Assembly (NCBI GenBank): GCA_041659285.1
Contig: JBAZYO010000014.1
Coordinates: 1 to 64,000, forward strand
Reading direction: 5' to 3'
Origin: Vicinamibacterales bacterium
GTDB taxonomy: Bacteria > Acidobacteriota > Vicinamibacteria > Vicinamibacterales > UBA2999
DNA: 64,000 nucleotides
This document shows, one piece after another, positions 19,259 to 32,990 of this stretch. Numbering within the stretch: position 1 is the stretch's first letter; each line of letters begins with the position of its first letter. Made by a program: the position numbers and the translations under genes. A model generated the notes under the pieces. The model worked only from the letters and a program-made list of their open reading frames with translations, was not told where the DNA came from and ran no database searches.

Positions 19259-19831
19259 CTATTGACTACTGCGATCTCGAATGACTTTGGCCAGCCCGAG
19301 CAGACGCGAGCTGAGGCGGGGCCCCGAGCGTTCGACCGCGTCCACGTTGATGGCGAAGCGCATGCGTCCGCTTTCGACGTAGAGCTCGATGATGCCACCC
19401 GATTCCGCGAAGCCTCGGTTGTCGCTGACCGTCAGGACCGGCGCCGTCCGGACCGCGGTCAGTCCGCTCGTCGCCTGGCGGATCTGGGCCTCGGCGACGA
19501 ACAGCACCTGGCAGCCGGGCCACTCGGTGCTGTCCTTCGGCCGCCCGAGCTCGAGGGAGTGGCCGTTGATGCTCTGTCCGCGGACGGTCTCGGCGAACGC
19601 CGCACCGATGCCGTCGTCCCCGACAATGCAGACGACGATCGGTAGGCCCGGCGCCAGCGCCGGCCATTCCGTAAACTTGGCAAAGTTGTAGATGAAGGCC
19701 GCCTTGACGGCTGCGCCCGGCGCGACCTGGGCGTGAAGGTCGACCGCCATCACGGGCGTGAGCAGGCAGGTGGCCATCACGATGCCGGCAAGGCCGGGCG
19801 CCCCGAGATGCCCACGCCTGGCGGTCGTCAT
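19259..19831 (-). CDS. YfiR-family periplasmic protein
   Basis: Encodes 190 aa from ATG 19831, which overlaps the receptor stop (ATGA); an in-frame ATG at 19843 is an alternative. It has a signal peptide, then the YfiR core with KAAFIYNFAKFTEWP, the family hallmark, and GGIIELYVESGRMRFAINVDA (in two runs) near the C-terminus. YfiR represses the diguanylate cyclase YfiN in Pseudomonas. Family members are often paired with a TonB-type receptor, as here, but no cyclase is adjacent. Confidence 0.85.
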   Translation of the reverse strand: MTTARRGHLGAPGLAGIVMATCLLTPVMAVDLHAQVAPGAAVKAAFIYNFAKFTEWPALAPGLPIVVCIVGDDGIGAAFAETVRGQSINGHSLELGRPKDSTEWPGCQVLFVAEAQIRQATSGLTAVRTAPVLTVSDNRGFAESGGIIELYVESGRMRFAINVDAVERSGPRLSSRLLGLAKVIRDRSSQ

Positions 19832-21819
19832 TGGAAGGTCCATCGCACCCGAATGCTGGCGCTGCGGGGCACTTTGGTCGTGAGCAACGCCGGTTCGGTC
19901 AGGAGGAACTCGAAATGCGCCTTGTCAAGGAGGTTCTGTCCAATGGCCACGAGCGAGAGCCCGGACGTGAACTTCCATTCTGCGTAGACATCCGCTCGCG
20001 TGTACGAATCAACCTGCAATAGCTCCAGCGGGCCCACGTGGAAGACGGCGAGGTCGAGCGTTCCGCGCGTGCCCACCGAGAACCCTGACCGCACCTGCCA
20101 TTGCCCCCGCGGCGCGCTCCCGTCTTCAAGAGCGCCGTCGGGATCCCCGCTCGCCGGGGACAGATCCGGCGTCAGGTGGAACCGCGAGTAGCTGGCTTCG
20201 AGGCGCCAGGCAGGGACCGGGTCCCAGTGAGCCGCGATCTCGAAACCGCGAGTCGTCGCCTTGAGCTCGTTGCCGAGCGTCGTAATGACCTCGACGCGCG
20301 GCGACGGAATGAACCGGACGACGGGCGGGTTTGGTTCGAGGGTGCGCAGGTCGTCGTAACGACCGGCGAATCCGGTCGCATCGATTGATGCGGAGGAACC
20401 GATCGTGAGCCGGTACCCGACTTCGGCATCGATGAACTGCTCGGTTCTAGCTGCAGGATTCCCCAGGACCGTGACGAAGAGCGGGAATCCGCCCGGGCCC
20501 GGCGCCGGGGGTAAGTCGTCTCTGAGGCCGCGATCGATCAGCGACGGCGTTCGCAAGGCGCGAGACGCGGCGGCCCACACACGCTGGCGAGGCCGGGCCC
20601 TCCACATCAGGCGCGCGGTGGGCTGCACACCCATACCCGAATACGAGTCGTACTGCACCTGGCTGCCAAGGATGAGCGCCAGCCGGTTCGAGAGCAGCGC
20701 GATCTCGTCCTGAACGAAGCCGGTCACCAGCGACGCGTTGTCTTCGGGCGGAATCAGCAAGAACTCGCCGTTGCCGTCGAATCGTTCGCTGGTGAACCGG
20801 TAGCCCGCGCCGGCAATCAGTTGGTGACGCGCACCGAGCCGCATGGAGTATTGCGTGTCGACGTCGAACGCGTGCCGGCGGAATTCACCAACGGGTTCGT
20901 GCCGGCCCGCGACATCGACGAACGACTGGATCTGCATCGACGCGCCGCTGTCGCGCGTCTTGGTCCATCTTCCCAGGATGTAGCTGCCCCAGGTTTCCGT
21001 CGGATCGCTGAAAAACGCTTCTTGCGCGGCCGCTTGCGGGTCCGGATTGGGCCAGAGGCCCCGTCCACGGCCGGCTTCGATGCCACCCATCAGCGTAAAC
21101 GCCCCCGGGCTCTTTCCCAAGTCGACCCGGAATCCTGTGGCGACGCTGTCGGAGCCGTCGCTCTTGTCCGAGCCCGGAGTGTCCGACGATTCATCCCGGG
21201 CGGTCCACTGGCCGTGGAGACGGTAATGCGCCGAACCGAGCGACCCGCCGTAGCGCACGGCTCCCTGTTGCGCGGAACTCCCACCGTCGAGACGAACGAG
21301 TCCGCCCTGTGTGTCGGCGGCCGTCTTGGTGACGATGTTGATGACACCGTTCATCGCGTTGGCGCCCCAGAGGGCCGCCCCCGGACCGCGAATGACTTCG
21401 ATCCGATCGATGTCGTCCAGCATCAGGTCGCCGACTTCCCAGAACACGCCGGAGAACAACCGGTTGTAGATGCTGCGGCCGTCGACGAGTACCAGCAACT
21501 TGTTCGAGTACAACCCGTTGAACCCGCGCACCGACACGGCCCACTTGTTGAAATTGCCCTGCGCGACGTTGACGCCGGGCGCCAGCCGCAGCAGGTCCGG
21601 GATCGTGCTCATGCCAGAACGACGAATGGCGTCGTGCGTGATCACGTAAATCGCAGCCGCTGCGTCCGAGGCGGGCTGTTCCCGTCGCGACACCGACGTG
21701 ATTTCGATCCGCATCAGGTCCTCGAGCGACATCTCACTGAGGTCCGGCGGACGGGTCTGTGCGAGGCCCGGCGACGCGACGGACAGGACGAACAACGCGA
21801 GCAGGACGAGCCGGCTCAT
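19828..21819 (-). CDS. TonB-dependent receptor
   Basis: Encodes 663 aa from ATG 21819, chosen for the signal peptide MSRLVLLALFVLSVASPGLAQ; the longer frame upstream is not protein-like. An MSLEDLMRIEITSVSRREQ lead-in (an N-terminal box before the plug rather than a classical TonB box) precedes the plug (about 50-165; DIDRIEVIRGPGAALWGANAMNG in two runs). A 22-strand barrel follows, ending RVRWTFQ with the C-terminal aromatic signature. The SLEDL-containing receptors are commonly next to YfiR genes, as here. The ligand is unknown. Confidence 0.88.
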   Translation of the reverse strand: MSRLVLLALFVLSVASPGLAQTRPPDLSEMSLEDLMRIEITSVSRREQPASDAAAAIYVITHDAIRRSGMSTIPDLLRLAPGVNVAQGNFNKWAVSVRGFNGLYSNKLLVLVDGRSIYNRLFSGVFWEVGDLMLDDIDRIEVIRGPGAALWGANAMNGVINIVTKTAADTQGGLVRLDGGSSAQQGAVRYGGSLGSAHYRLHGQWTARDESSDTPGSDKSDGSDSVATGFRVDLGKSPGAFTLMGGIEAGRGRGLWPNPDPQAAAQEAFFSDPTETWGSYILGRWTKTRDSGASMQIQSFVDVAGRHEPVGEFRRHAFDVDTQYSMRLGARHQLIAGAGYRFTSERFDGNGEFLLIPPEDNASLVTGFVQDEIALLSNRLALILGSQVQYDSYSGMGVQPTARLMWRARPRQRVWAAASRALRTPSLIDRGLRDDLPPAPGPGGFPLFVTVLGNPAARTEQFIDAEVGYRLTIGSSASIDATGFAGRYDDLRTLEPNPPVVRFIPSPRVEVITTLGNELKATTRGFEIAAHWDPVPAWRLEASYSRFHLTPDLSPASGDPDGALEDGSAPRGQWQVRSGFSVGTRGTLDLAVFHVGPLELLQVDSYTRADVYAEWKFTSGLSLVAIGQNLLDKAHFEFLLTEPALLTTKVPRSASIRVRWTFQ

Positions 21820-22013
21820 CGGCGCCCTGTTGTCGCGGCTCGCCAAACGAGGAGAAGCCTCTCCCATCTCGCCCGCTGCGCGGCGAGACGCCACGACTGC
21901 AGAGCTTGGATCGAGGGACCTCATATCGACAAGGCTGCCACTTGCCCCGGTCTCGAAGTGTTCAATAGGGCACAGGGGATTTTGCGGCCGATTCCCGGCA
22001 CGCGAAAAGGGCG

Positions 22014-22042
22014 TTCGCGTATGTGCTTGCGGGCCGTATACT
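22014..22042 (+). promoter_or_regulatory. Promoter of tRNA-Ser
   Basis: TATACT (22037-22042) lies 12 nt before the mature tRNA 5' end. The -35 position 17 nt upstream holds a weak TTCGCG (22014-22019). Confidence 0.5.
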
Positions 22043-22054
22043 TAGAGGTCAGCT

Positions 22055-22145
<91 letters not shown>

Positions 22146-22148
<3 letters not shown>

Positions 22149-22385
22149 TCATTCGGCCTGCGGCCTCATTCGTCGGCTCGGCAGGTCTTCGGGTTCAATG
22201 GCCAGCGCTTCGCGCCGGCCATAGTGCGAATCCCTCGACAATCGCCACCATTCGGCCTTCGGCCTCACTCGCGGTTCGGCAGGTCTTCGGGTTCAATGGG
22301 CCGTCGGGCTTCGCCCTCCGGCCCACAGCGCGAATCCCTCTGGCTCGCCATCGGGCGGCCTTCGGCCTCCCTCGGCTCGCGGGTC
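22146..22385 (+). repeat. Tandem repeats derived from a tRNA 3' half with inserted hairpins
   Basis: Directly after tRNA-Ser come two ~100-bp units (22146-22244, 22245-22347) and a degenerate third (22348 to about 22385). Each starts with the CCA that ends the preceding unit (first the tRNA itself), carries CGGCCTnCGGCCTCA and CGGCAGGTCTTCGGGTTC, then a hairpin, then GAATCCCT and ...TCGCCA. GGGTTC and GAATCCC are the two halves of the tRNA T-arm, so each unit looks like T-arm plus acceptor end interrupted in the loop. The hairpins differ (ATGGCC/GGCCAT and TGGGCC/GGCCCA) but stay paired. The rest of the 285-bp gap holds no gene. Confidence 0.7.
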
Positions 22386-22411
22386 GGGCTCAAATCAACA
22401 AGTCGCCAACT

Positions 22412-22443
22412 CACCAGATCGCGAAATTCGCGATCACCTGGTG
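22412..22443 (-). terminator. Hairpin at the 3' end of the M28 peptidase gene
   Basis: An almost perfect stem with arms ATCGCGAA/TTCGCGAT is flanked by CACCAG/CTGGTG with a 3-nt bulge. It overlaps the M28 stop codon (22434-22436) and is followed on the minus strand by a moderately T-rich stretch. Probably a transcription terminator. Confidence 0.5.
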
Positions 22444-24002
22444 GCCGGCGTTGCTTTGGGCAGCGCGCGCCTTGGCAGCATCTGCTCGCGGTTCGCGGCG
22501 TGGTACAGGAACGCCGCGGTGATCGCCGCGTTCTTCATCAGGTCGCCCGCGATCAGCTGGTCGTAGACGTCGAGGCTGGAGTGGTGCGTGCGGCTCGAGT
22601 ACTGCACCGGGTCCTGGATGAACTGGAAGCCGGGCAGGCCCACCGCGTGGAAGGCCTGGTGATCGGTGCCGCCGGTGTTGCGAATGGTCAGGTCGGTCAT
22701 GCCGATGTTGCGGAACGGTTCCATCCACGCGCGGAAGATGGGCGCCACAGCCTCGTTGCCTTGCAGGTAAACGCCGCGATAGGCGCCGGTGCCGTTATCC
22801 ATGTTGAAGTAGCCGGCCAGCTTGGCGTGCTCGGGCTTCAACTGCATGTTGGCGGGATCTGCGAAGTGGGCCTTCACGTACTCGCGCGAGCCGATGAGGC
22901 CCTGCTCTTCACCCGTCCACAAGCCGAGGCGCACCGTGCGGCGCAGCTTGACGCCGGACTGCTTCAGGATGCGCATCGCTTCCATCATCACCGACGAGCC
23001 CGAGGCGTTATCTACCGCGCCGGTGCCCGCGTGCCACGAATCGAAGTGGGCGCCGAGCATCACGATTTCGTCCGCCTTGTCGGTGCCGGGAATCTCGGCG
23101 ACGATGTTGAACATGCCGAGGTTGGCGTCGTGGAAGGTGTTGCGCACGTCCACCTCGATGGTGACCGGCGTGCCCTTTTCCACCATGCGCGCCAGCCGGT
23201 TGTAGTGCTCGGTGGCCACCGACAACTGCGCCGGCACCGGCGGGTCCTTCGGGTTGCGCGGACCACCGCCGCCGGTGAGCACGCTGCCGCTGTCGCCGCG
23301 GCCGTTACCCGGCTCGAGCACGGCCACCACGCCTTCGGCCAGCAGGAACGCGTTGCGCTTCGCGGCGAACGCCTGCGCCTGGCCGGGGTTGAAGTTGCCC
23401 TGACCGCGCGCCGGACCCACTTCCTGCTGCTGCATGCCGGTGAGGTCGGTGTCGGTGAAGCGCCTGGCGGGCGCGTCCCACAGCGGCGCCACCGGACGCG
23501 CGGCCTGCAACAGGACGACCTTGCCCTTCAGCTTGCCCCGGAACTTGTCGAGGTCGGCATCAGCCGCCATCGGCGCGAGCACCACGTCGGCGGTGATCGC
23601 GGCGCCGGTGCCCGGCGTCCACGCCCTGGCATAGGCGACGACCGGCCACGGGGTCGGCTTGATCACGTGGACCACGGTGCGCTCGTTGCTCCAGCCGCGC
23701 CCGAATTCGGCGCCCCAGGCCTCCTGCTTGACGTTGGCGAGACCCCACTCGGACAGCTTCTTCACGGTCCAATCGGCGGCGGCGCGCATCTGCGGTGAGT
23801 TGGTGAGCCGCGGCCCGTGGACCTCGGTGAGCCACCACGCGGTGTCCATCACCTGCGAGCGATCGAAGGCCTCTTCCTTGATGCGCTGGATGGCCTGGAG
23901 ATCAACCGATTCCCCCGACTGCGCCGACAGGGCCAGAGCCCCCGTCATGACCAGGGCCACGCACGCTACCGGCAGCAACAACGCTCGTCGTCTCGTTACC
24001 AT
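22434..24002 (-). CDS. Secreted M28-family zinc metallopeptidase
   Basis: Encodes 522 aa. ATG 24002 is fixed by GGAGG 5 nt upstream and the following signal peptide (RRRALLLPVACVALVMTGALALSA in two runs). It has a PA-like insert (about 120-280), then the M28 catalytic core: GAHFDSWHAGTGAVDNASG (zinc His/Asp), TGEEQGLIGS (general-base Glu and zinc Glu), a metal-ligand Asp in MDNGTG, and the final zinc His in THHSSLDVYD. It is predicted to act as a periplasmic or outer aminopeptidase/carboxypeptidase on peptides. Monocistronic, ending in a hairpin. Confidence 0.92.
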   Translation of the reverse strand: MVTRRRALLLPVACVALVMTGALALSAQSGESVDLQAIQRIKEEAFDRSQVMDTAWWLTEVHGPRLTNSPQMRAAADWTVKKLSEWGLANVKQEAWGAEFGRGWSNERTVVHVIKPTPWPVVAYARAWTPGTGAAITADVVLAPMAADADLDKFRGKLKGKVVLLQAARPVAPLWDAPARRFTDTDLTGMQQQEVGPARGQGNFNPGQAQAFAAKRNAFLLAEGVVAVLEPGNGRGDSGSVLTGGGGPRNPKDPPVPAQLSVATEHYNRLARMVEKGTPVTIEVDVRNTFHDANLGMFNIVAEIPGTDKADEIVMLGAHFDSWHAGTGAVDNASGSSVMMEAMRILKQSGVKLRRTVRLGLWTGEEQGLIGSREYVKAHFADPANMQLKPEHAKLAGYFNMDNGTGAYRGVYLQGNEAVAPIFRAWMEPFRNIGMTDLTIRNTGGTDHQAFHAVGLPGFQFIQDPVQYSSRTHHSSLDVYDQLIAGDLMKNAAITAAFLYHAANREQMLPRRALPKATPATR

Positions 24003-24110
24003 GTCATCCTCCAGGGGCAATTTCACCCTTGGAGTGTACCTTGGGAGCCAGTTCCGGCGTCCGCGCAACCACCTTGCGCCCACGGACCTCAGCCGATACG
24101 CTTCACCCAC

Positions 24111-29082
<4,972 letters not shown>

Positions 29083-29083
<1 letters not shown>

Positions 29084-29108
29084 TCCGCCTGAAGGCGGAC
29101 GCCACATC
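29083..29108 (-). repeat. Palindromic element copy B, filling a convergent gap
   Basis: The same element on the minus strand, with a compensated stem GTCCGCC-TTCA-GGCGGAC. Its two ends form part of the stop codons of both convergent genes (TAG 29081-29083 and TGA 29109-29107), and the hairpin could serve as a bidirectional terminator. Confidence 0.85.
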
Positions 29109-30540
29109 AACGAATGGTCTTCGGGGCTTTCTGCCCTTCGGGGATCAGCGTCGTGTAATTCTGATCCGCCATCGCCCTCTTGAGATCCTCGCGCGATCGC
29201 TGAATCAGCTCAGGTGAGCGATACAGATCGATCGCCGACGCGGCAATCGCCTTGGCGGCCACCATCATCCCCTTCTCGCCGATGCTCGTGCCGGTGCACG
29301 CGACGATCTGCCAGCTGTGTCCCGGCGCGCCGTAGGTGTGAGTGGCGGCGGTGAACTGGCCGACCGGGAAGAACCAGGTGAGGTCGCCGACGTCGGTGGA
29401 GTGCGTGCCCTGGCTCGGTGGCCCGGCGGGCAGCGCCTCGACGCGCTCGGCGAGGGCGAGCGCCGGCTGCGGCTTGAGGTCCTTCTGGGTCGCGCGCGCG
29501 AACGCCTTCTCGCGCTCGTCGAATTTGGGCGCGCCCACCAGCTCCAGGTTCTTCTGGATTACCTCCACCAGCGTGCGGTTGGGCAGCACCTCGTGCATGT
29601 CGGCGTCCACGCGCGTTTCGACCAGCTTCGTCCGGCTCATCGCCGCGGCGGCGCGGGCAATCTCGCTGAGCCACACGAAATACTCCTCGACGTCGGTGTG
29701 CTTGTTGGCGCGCAGGTAGTACCAGACTTCCGCTGACGGCGGCACCACGTTGGGCTGCCCGCCGCCGTTGGTGATCACGTAGTGGATGCGGGTGTCTTCC
29801 TTGACGTGCTCGCGCATGTAGTTGACGCCCACGCTCATCAGCTCCACCGCGTCGAGCGCGCTCCTGCCCTGGTACGGCGAGACCGAGGCGTGCGAGGCGA
29901 GGCCTTCGAACTTGAACTTCACCGACACCATCGCCTTGGAGTAGTCCCACGCCGCGGCGGTGGAGTCGCCGGCGTGCCACGCGAGGATGGTGTCGACGTC
30001 CTTGAAGATGCCTTCGCGCAACATGTAGGTCTTGCCAATGCCGGTCTCTTCCGCCGGCGTGCCGAACAGCTTGACCGTGCCCTTGATGGCGCCGGAGGCG
30101 AGCGCCTGCTTGATGGCGATGGCGGCGCCGCTGCTGGCCGTGCCGAACACGCTGTGGCCGCAGCCGTGCCCGGCCATCACGCCGGTCCGCGACGAGCGTT
30201 CCGGCGACGCGTCTTGCGACAGCCCCGGCAGCGCGTCGAACTCGGCCAGTATGCCAATCACCGGCTTGCCGGTGCCGTAGCTCGCCACGAACGCCGTGGG
30301 CATGTTCGCCACGCCCGCCTCGACGGTGAAGCCGTTGTCGCGGAGCAGGGCCTGCAACTCGGCGGACGACTTCGTTTCCTCGAGCCCCGTCTCCGCCCAC
30401 GTCCAGATGTTGCGGTTCACCCGGTTGAGGGTGGACGCGTTGCTGTCGATCCAGCCGAGCGCGGCGGTCTTGGGATCCGACTGCGCCGACGTCTGGATGC
30501 CGATCAGGATCAACGTGGCCGCGAGAAAGAGCTTCGTCAT
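29107..30540 (-). CDS. Secreted M20D amidohydrolase/peptidase (AbgB-like)
   Basis: Encodes 477 aa with a signal peptide (LFLAATLILIGIQTSAQS). M20D features are present: AEFDALPG (metal/active-site Asp), GHGCGHS (metal His/Cys region), PAEETGIGK (catalytic Glu pair) and the C-terminal THSTDVGDLTWFFP region. The family includes aminobenzoyl-glutamate hydrolase subunit B and N-acyl amino acid hydrolases; the substrate here is unknown. TATTAT lies 7 nt before ATG 30540 with no ribosome binding site, suggesting a leaderless transcript. Confidence 0.9.
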   Translation of the reverse strand: MTKLFLAATLILIGIQTSAQSDPKTAALGWIDSNASTLNRVNRNIWTWAETGLEETKSSAELQALLRDNGFTVEAGVANMPTAFVASYGTGKPVIGILAEFDALPGLSQDASPERSSRTGVMAGHGCGHSVFGTASSGAAIAIKQALASGAIKGTVKLFGTPAEETGIGKTYMLREGIFKDVDTILAWHAGDSTAAAWDYSKAMVSVKFKFEGLASHASVSPYQGRSALDAVELMSVGVNYMREHVKEDTRIHYVITNGGGQPNVVPPSAEVWYYLRANKHTDVEEYFVWLSEIARAAAAMSRTKLVETRVDADMHEVLPNRTLVEVIQKNLELVGAPKFDEREKAFARATQKDLKPQPALALAERVEALPAGPPSQGTHSTDVGDLTWFFPVGQFTAATHTYGAPGHSWQIVACTGTSIGEKGMMVAAKAIAASAIDLYRSPELIQRSREDLKRAMADQNYTTLIPEGQKAPKTIR

Positions 30541-30547
30541 GGCAGAG

Positions 30548-30553
30548 ATAATA
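30548..30553 (-). promoter_or_regulatory. -10 box of a likely leaderless M20D transcript
   Basis: TATTAT on the minus strand is separated from ATG 30540 by 7 nt. No convincing -35 is seen. Confidence 0.5.
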
Positions 30554-30583
30554 GCCCACGGGATCGGCCACAGCGACCCGTCG

Positions 30584-30618
30584 TCTGTCTTCTCTGCGTC
30601 TCTGTGCTCTCTGTGGCC
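30584..30618. repeat. Degenerate 8-9 bp pyrimidine-rich tandem repeat
   Basis: Four consecutive units beginning TCTGTC, TCTGCG, TCTGTG and TCTGTG lie between the divergent M20D and M61 genes. No function is apparent. Confidence 0.6.
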
Positions 30619-30642
30619 AATGTTCGTGGCATGCTAGGCGGA

Positions 30643-32523
30643 ATGGCGAAACGGTTTCTCGTGGTTGTTCTCATTCTCCTGGTCCGCTCGACAGCGTGGG
30701 CGCAGGCGCCGGTTGAATACAAGCTCTCGTTCCCCGCGCCGGAGCATCGCTGGATGCAGGTGGAAGCGAAGTTCGCCGCGGTGCCCGCGGGAGTGCTGCA
30801 GGTGCGGATGGCGCGGACCTCGCCGGGCCGCTACGCCCTCCACGAGTTCGCCAAGAACGTGTTCGACGTCTCGGTGGTCAACGGCAAGGGCCAGCCACTG
30901 ACGGCCGCTCGTCCGGATCCCCACCAGTGGGACATCGCCGGCCACGACGGCACGGTCGTGGTGACTTACAAGGTCTTCGGCGACCGCACCGACGGCACCT
31001 ATCTCGGCATCGACTCGATGCACGCGCACATCAACATCCCGGCGGCGCTGATGTTCGCCCGCGGGTGGTTCGAGCGACCGGCGCGGGTCACGTTCGTGCA
31101 GCCGTCCGGCAAGTCGTGGAAGGTGGCCACGCAGTTGTTCCCGACCACTGATCCGCTGGTCTTCACCGCGCCCAACATCCACTACCTGATGGACAGCCCC
31201 ACCGACTTCAGCGCCTTCACGCTCCGCGAGTTCACCGTGGACGACGGCCAGAAGCGGAACGGTCCACCGCCGACCTTCCGCATTGCCCTGACCCACGACG
31301 GCACCGACGCCGAAGCCGATGCCTTCGCCAAAGACGTCGAGCGCATCGTCCGCGAAGCCGTCCCGGTGTTCGGCGAGCTGCCGCGGTTCGAGACCAACAC
31401 CTACACGTTCCTGAGCGTGTACTTGCCGTGGGCCAGCGGCGATGGCATGGAGCACCGCAACAGCACGTCGCTCACCAGTTCCGGGGCGCTGCGCAATCCG
31501 CAGCAGCGGCAGGGCATTCTCGGCACCGTGTCGCACGAGTTCTTCCACACCTGGAACATGGAGCGCCTGCGCTCGAAGGGCATCGAGCCGTTCGACTTCG
31601 AAGAAGCCGACATGAGCGACGACCTGTGGCTCGGCGAGGGCTTCACCAACTACTTTGACGGCCTGATTCTCGAGCGGGCCGGCCTGATGACCATGGATGG
31701 ATTCATCGGCGACCTGGCGGGCATCATCAACGCCGTCACCTTGAGTCCCGGCCGGCAGTTCCGCAGCGCGATCGACATGAGCCGGCTGGCGCCGTTCGTG
31801 GATGCCGCGGTGTCGATCGATCGCACGGCCTGGCCCAACCTGTTCATCTCGTACTACACCTACGGATCGGCGATTGGCTTCGGCCTGGATCTGTCCCTGC
31901 GCGATCGATCGGATGGCAAGACCACGGCGGATGACTTCATGAAGGCGTTGTGGGCGCAGTTCGGCAGGCCCGGGCAGAAGGAACCCGGCAAGGTGGCGAC
32001 GGCCTACACGCTTGACGGGCTGAAAGAGACGCTGGCGAAGGTGTCGGGCGACCGCGGCTTTGCCAACGACTTCTTCAACAAGTTCGTGGAAGGCCGCGAG
32101 CTGGTGGATTACACGCGCCTGCTCGGCCGGGCCGGGCTGGTGCTGCGCAAGCGGGCCGCCGGCAAGGCGTTCCTGGGCCAGGTCCAACTGCAAGGCGGTG
32201 GCAGCGCCCTGCGCGTGACCGGCCTGGTGCCGTGGGAGACGCCGCTCTACCAGGCGGGCGTCGCGCAGGACGATCAACTGGTGAGCCTCGGCGGCGTGGA
32301 CCTGACGTCGATGGCGATCTTCGAAGAGGCTCTCTCGAAGCGGAAGCCTGGCGACACCGTGCCGCTGCGTTTCGTTCGCCGGAGCGGCGAGACCGTGAAC
32401 GGCACGGTCACGCTGGTTGAAGATCCGCGCGTGGAGATCGTGACCGTCGAAAAGGCCGGCGGCACGCTGACCGGCGATCAGCGGAGGTTCAGGGAGTCAT
32501 GGCTCAACTCGCAAAGACGCTAG
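30643..32523 (+). CDS. M61-family metallopeptidase with PDZ domain (first copy)
   Basis: Encodes 626 aa from ATG 30643 (ATG 30631 possible), with a signal peptide (FLVVVLILLVRSTAWAQ). An N-terminal beta-sandwich domain precedes the zinc site HEFFHTWNMERLR (His 298 and His 302, catalytic Glu 299). GEGFTNYF (third zinc ligand Glu) follows, and a C-terminal PDZ domain (about 520-600) completes it. M61 glycyl aminopeptidases release N-terminal Gly or Ala. Shares family with the gene at 36335, but the two are clearly diverged (different motif context, GLEHKNS versus GMEHRNS), so this is not a recent duplication. Confidence 0.92.
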   Translation: MAKRFLVVVLILLVRSTAWAQAPVEYKLSFPAPEHRWMQVEAKFAAVPAGVLQVRMARTSPGRYALHEFAKNVFDVSVVNGKGQPLTAARPDPHQWDIAGHDGTVVVTYKVFGDRTDGTYLGIDSMHAHINIPAALMFARGWFERPARVTFVQPSGKSWKVATQLFPTTDPLVFTAPNIHYLMDSPTDFSAFTLREFTVDDGQKRNGPPPTFRIALTHDGTDAEADAFAKDVERIVREAVPVFGELPRFETNTYTFLSVYLPWASGDGMEHRNSTSLTSSGALRNPQQRQGILGTVSHEFFHTWNMERLRSKGIEPFDFEEADMSDDLWLGEGFTNYFDGLILERAGLMTMDGFIGDLAGIINAVTLSPGRQFRSAIDMSRLAPFVDAAVSIDRTAWPNLFISYYTYGSAIGFGLDLSLRDRSDGKTTADDFMKALWAQFGRPGQKEPGKVATAYTLDGLKETLAKVSGDRGFANDFFNKFVEGRELVDYTRLLGRAGLVLRKRAAGKAFLGQVQLQGGGSALRVTGLVPWETPLYQAGVAQDDQLVSLGGVDLTSMAIFEEALSKRKPGDTVPLRFVRRSGETVNGTVTLVEDPRVEIVTVEKAGGTLTGDQRRFRESWLNSQRR

Positions 32524-32948
32524 CCCTCGTACTTGTCGCCGGCCTAGTGCTGGCCCTGCTCTCCGTCTCGTCCGCCGTAGCTTCAGCGAAGGCGGAAGCC
32601 TTGGCGACGGAGGGGCAGGCCATCCGCGCCGTGCCGCGCATCACGATCGACGAGCTCAGGGTGTTGATGGAGGAGAAGGCGGTGGTCGTGCTCGACGTCC
32701 GCGAGCCGGCGGCGTTCGAGAAGGGCCGCATTCCCGGTGCGATCAACATCGACTACACGCAGGTGCTGAAGCAGGCGGACCGATTCGCGGGCGAGAAGCG
32801 CACGATTGTGGCCTACTGCGCCTGCGCCAACGAGATGACAGCGGCTCGCGCCGCCGTCGACCTGGCGGCGAAGGGCATCCCCGGCGCCAAGGCGCTCAAG
32901 GGTGGCTGGGACGGCTGGGTCGCGAGTGGCGAAGCAGTGGAGAAGTAG
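32499..32948 (+). CDS. Secreted rhodanese-domain protein
   Basis: Encodes 149 aa, with ATG 32499 inside the end of the M61 gene (25-bp overlap), so the two are coupled. A signal peptide (LALVLVAGLVLALLSVSSAVA) leads into a linker and one rhodanese domain (about 48-145; VVVLDVREPAAFEKGRIPGAINI). The active-site loop YCACANEMTA carries the catalytic Cys. It probably transfers or binds sulfur in the periplasm. The linker ASAKAEALATEG is encoded by a hairpin-forming sequence (32571-32596) that may be a mobile repeat. Confidence 0.87.
   Translation: MAQLAKTLALVLVAGLVLALLSVSSAVASAKAEALATEGQAIRAVPRITIDELRVLMEEKAVVVLDVREPAAFEKGRIPGAINIDYTQVLKQADRFAGEKRTIVAYCACANEMTAARAAVDLAAKGIPGAKALKGGWDGWVASGEAVEK
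32571..32596 (+). repeat. Hairpin-forming sequence within the rhodanese gene
   Basis: TCCGCC-gtag-CTTC-agc-GAAG-GCGGA folds into an interrupted stem. It lies in the poorly conserved linker just after the signal peptide. There is one copy in this window, so its status as a dispersed repeat is inference. Confidence 0.45.
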
Positions 32949-32950
32949 AG

Positions 32951-32987
32951 TCCGGCTTTGATGTGGCGTCCGGCTTTAGCCGGACCG
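32951..32987 (+). repeat. Palindromic element copy C, intergenic, with a partial second copy
   Basis: A full 27-bp element (32961-32987; hairpin 32969-32986) is preceded by a truncated GTCCGGCTTT (32951-32960). It sits in the 42-bp gap between the convergent rhodanese and S66-remnant genes. Confidence 0.85.
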
Positions 32988-32990
32988 AAA

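Noticed and set aside
29782..30642. Longer frame upstream of the first M61 gene
   Set aside because: It runs antisense through the M20D gene; the signal peptide starts at 30643.
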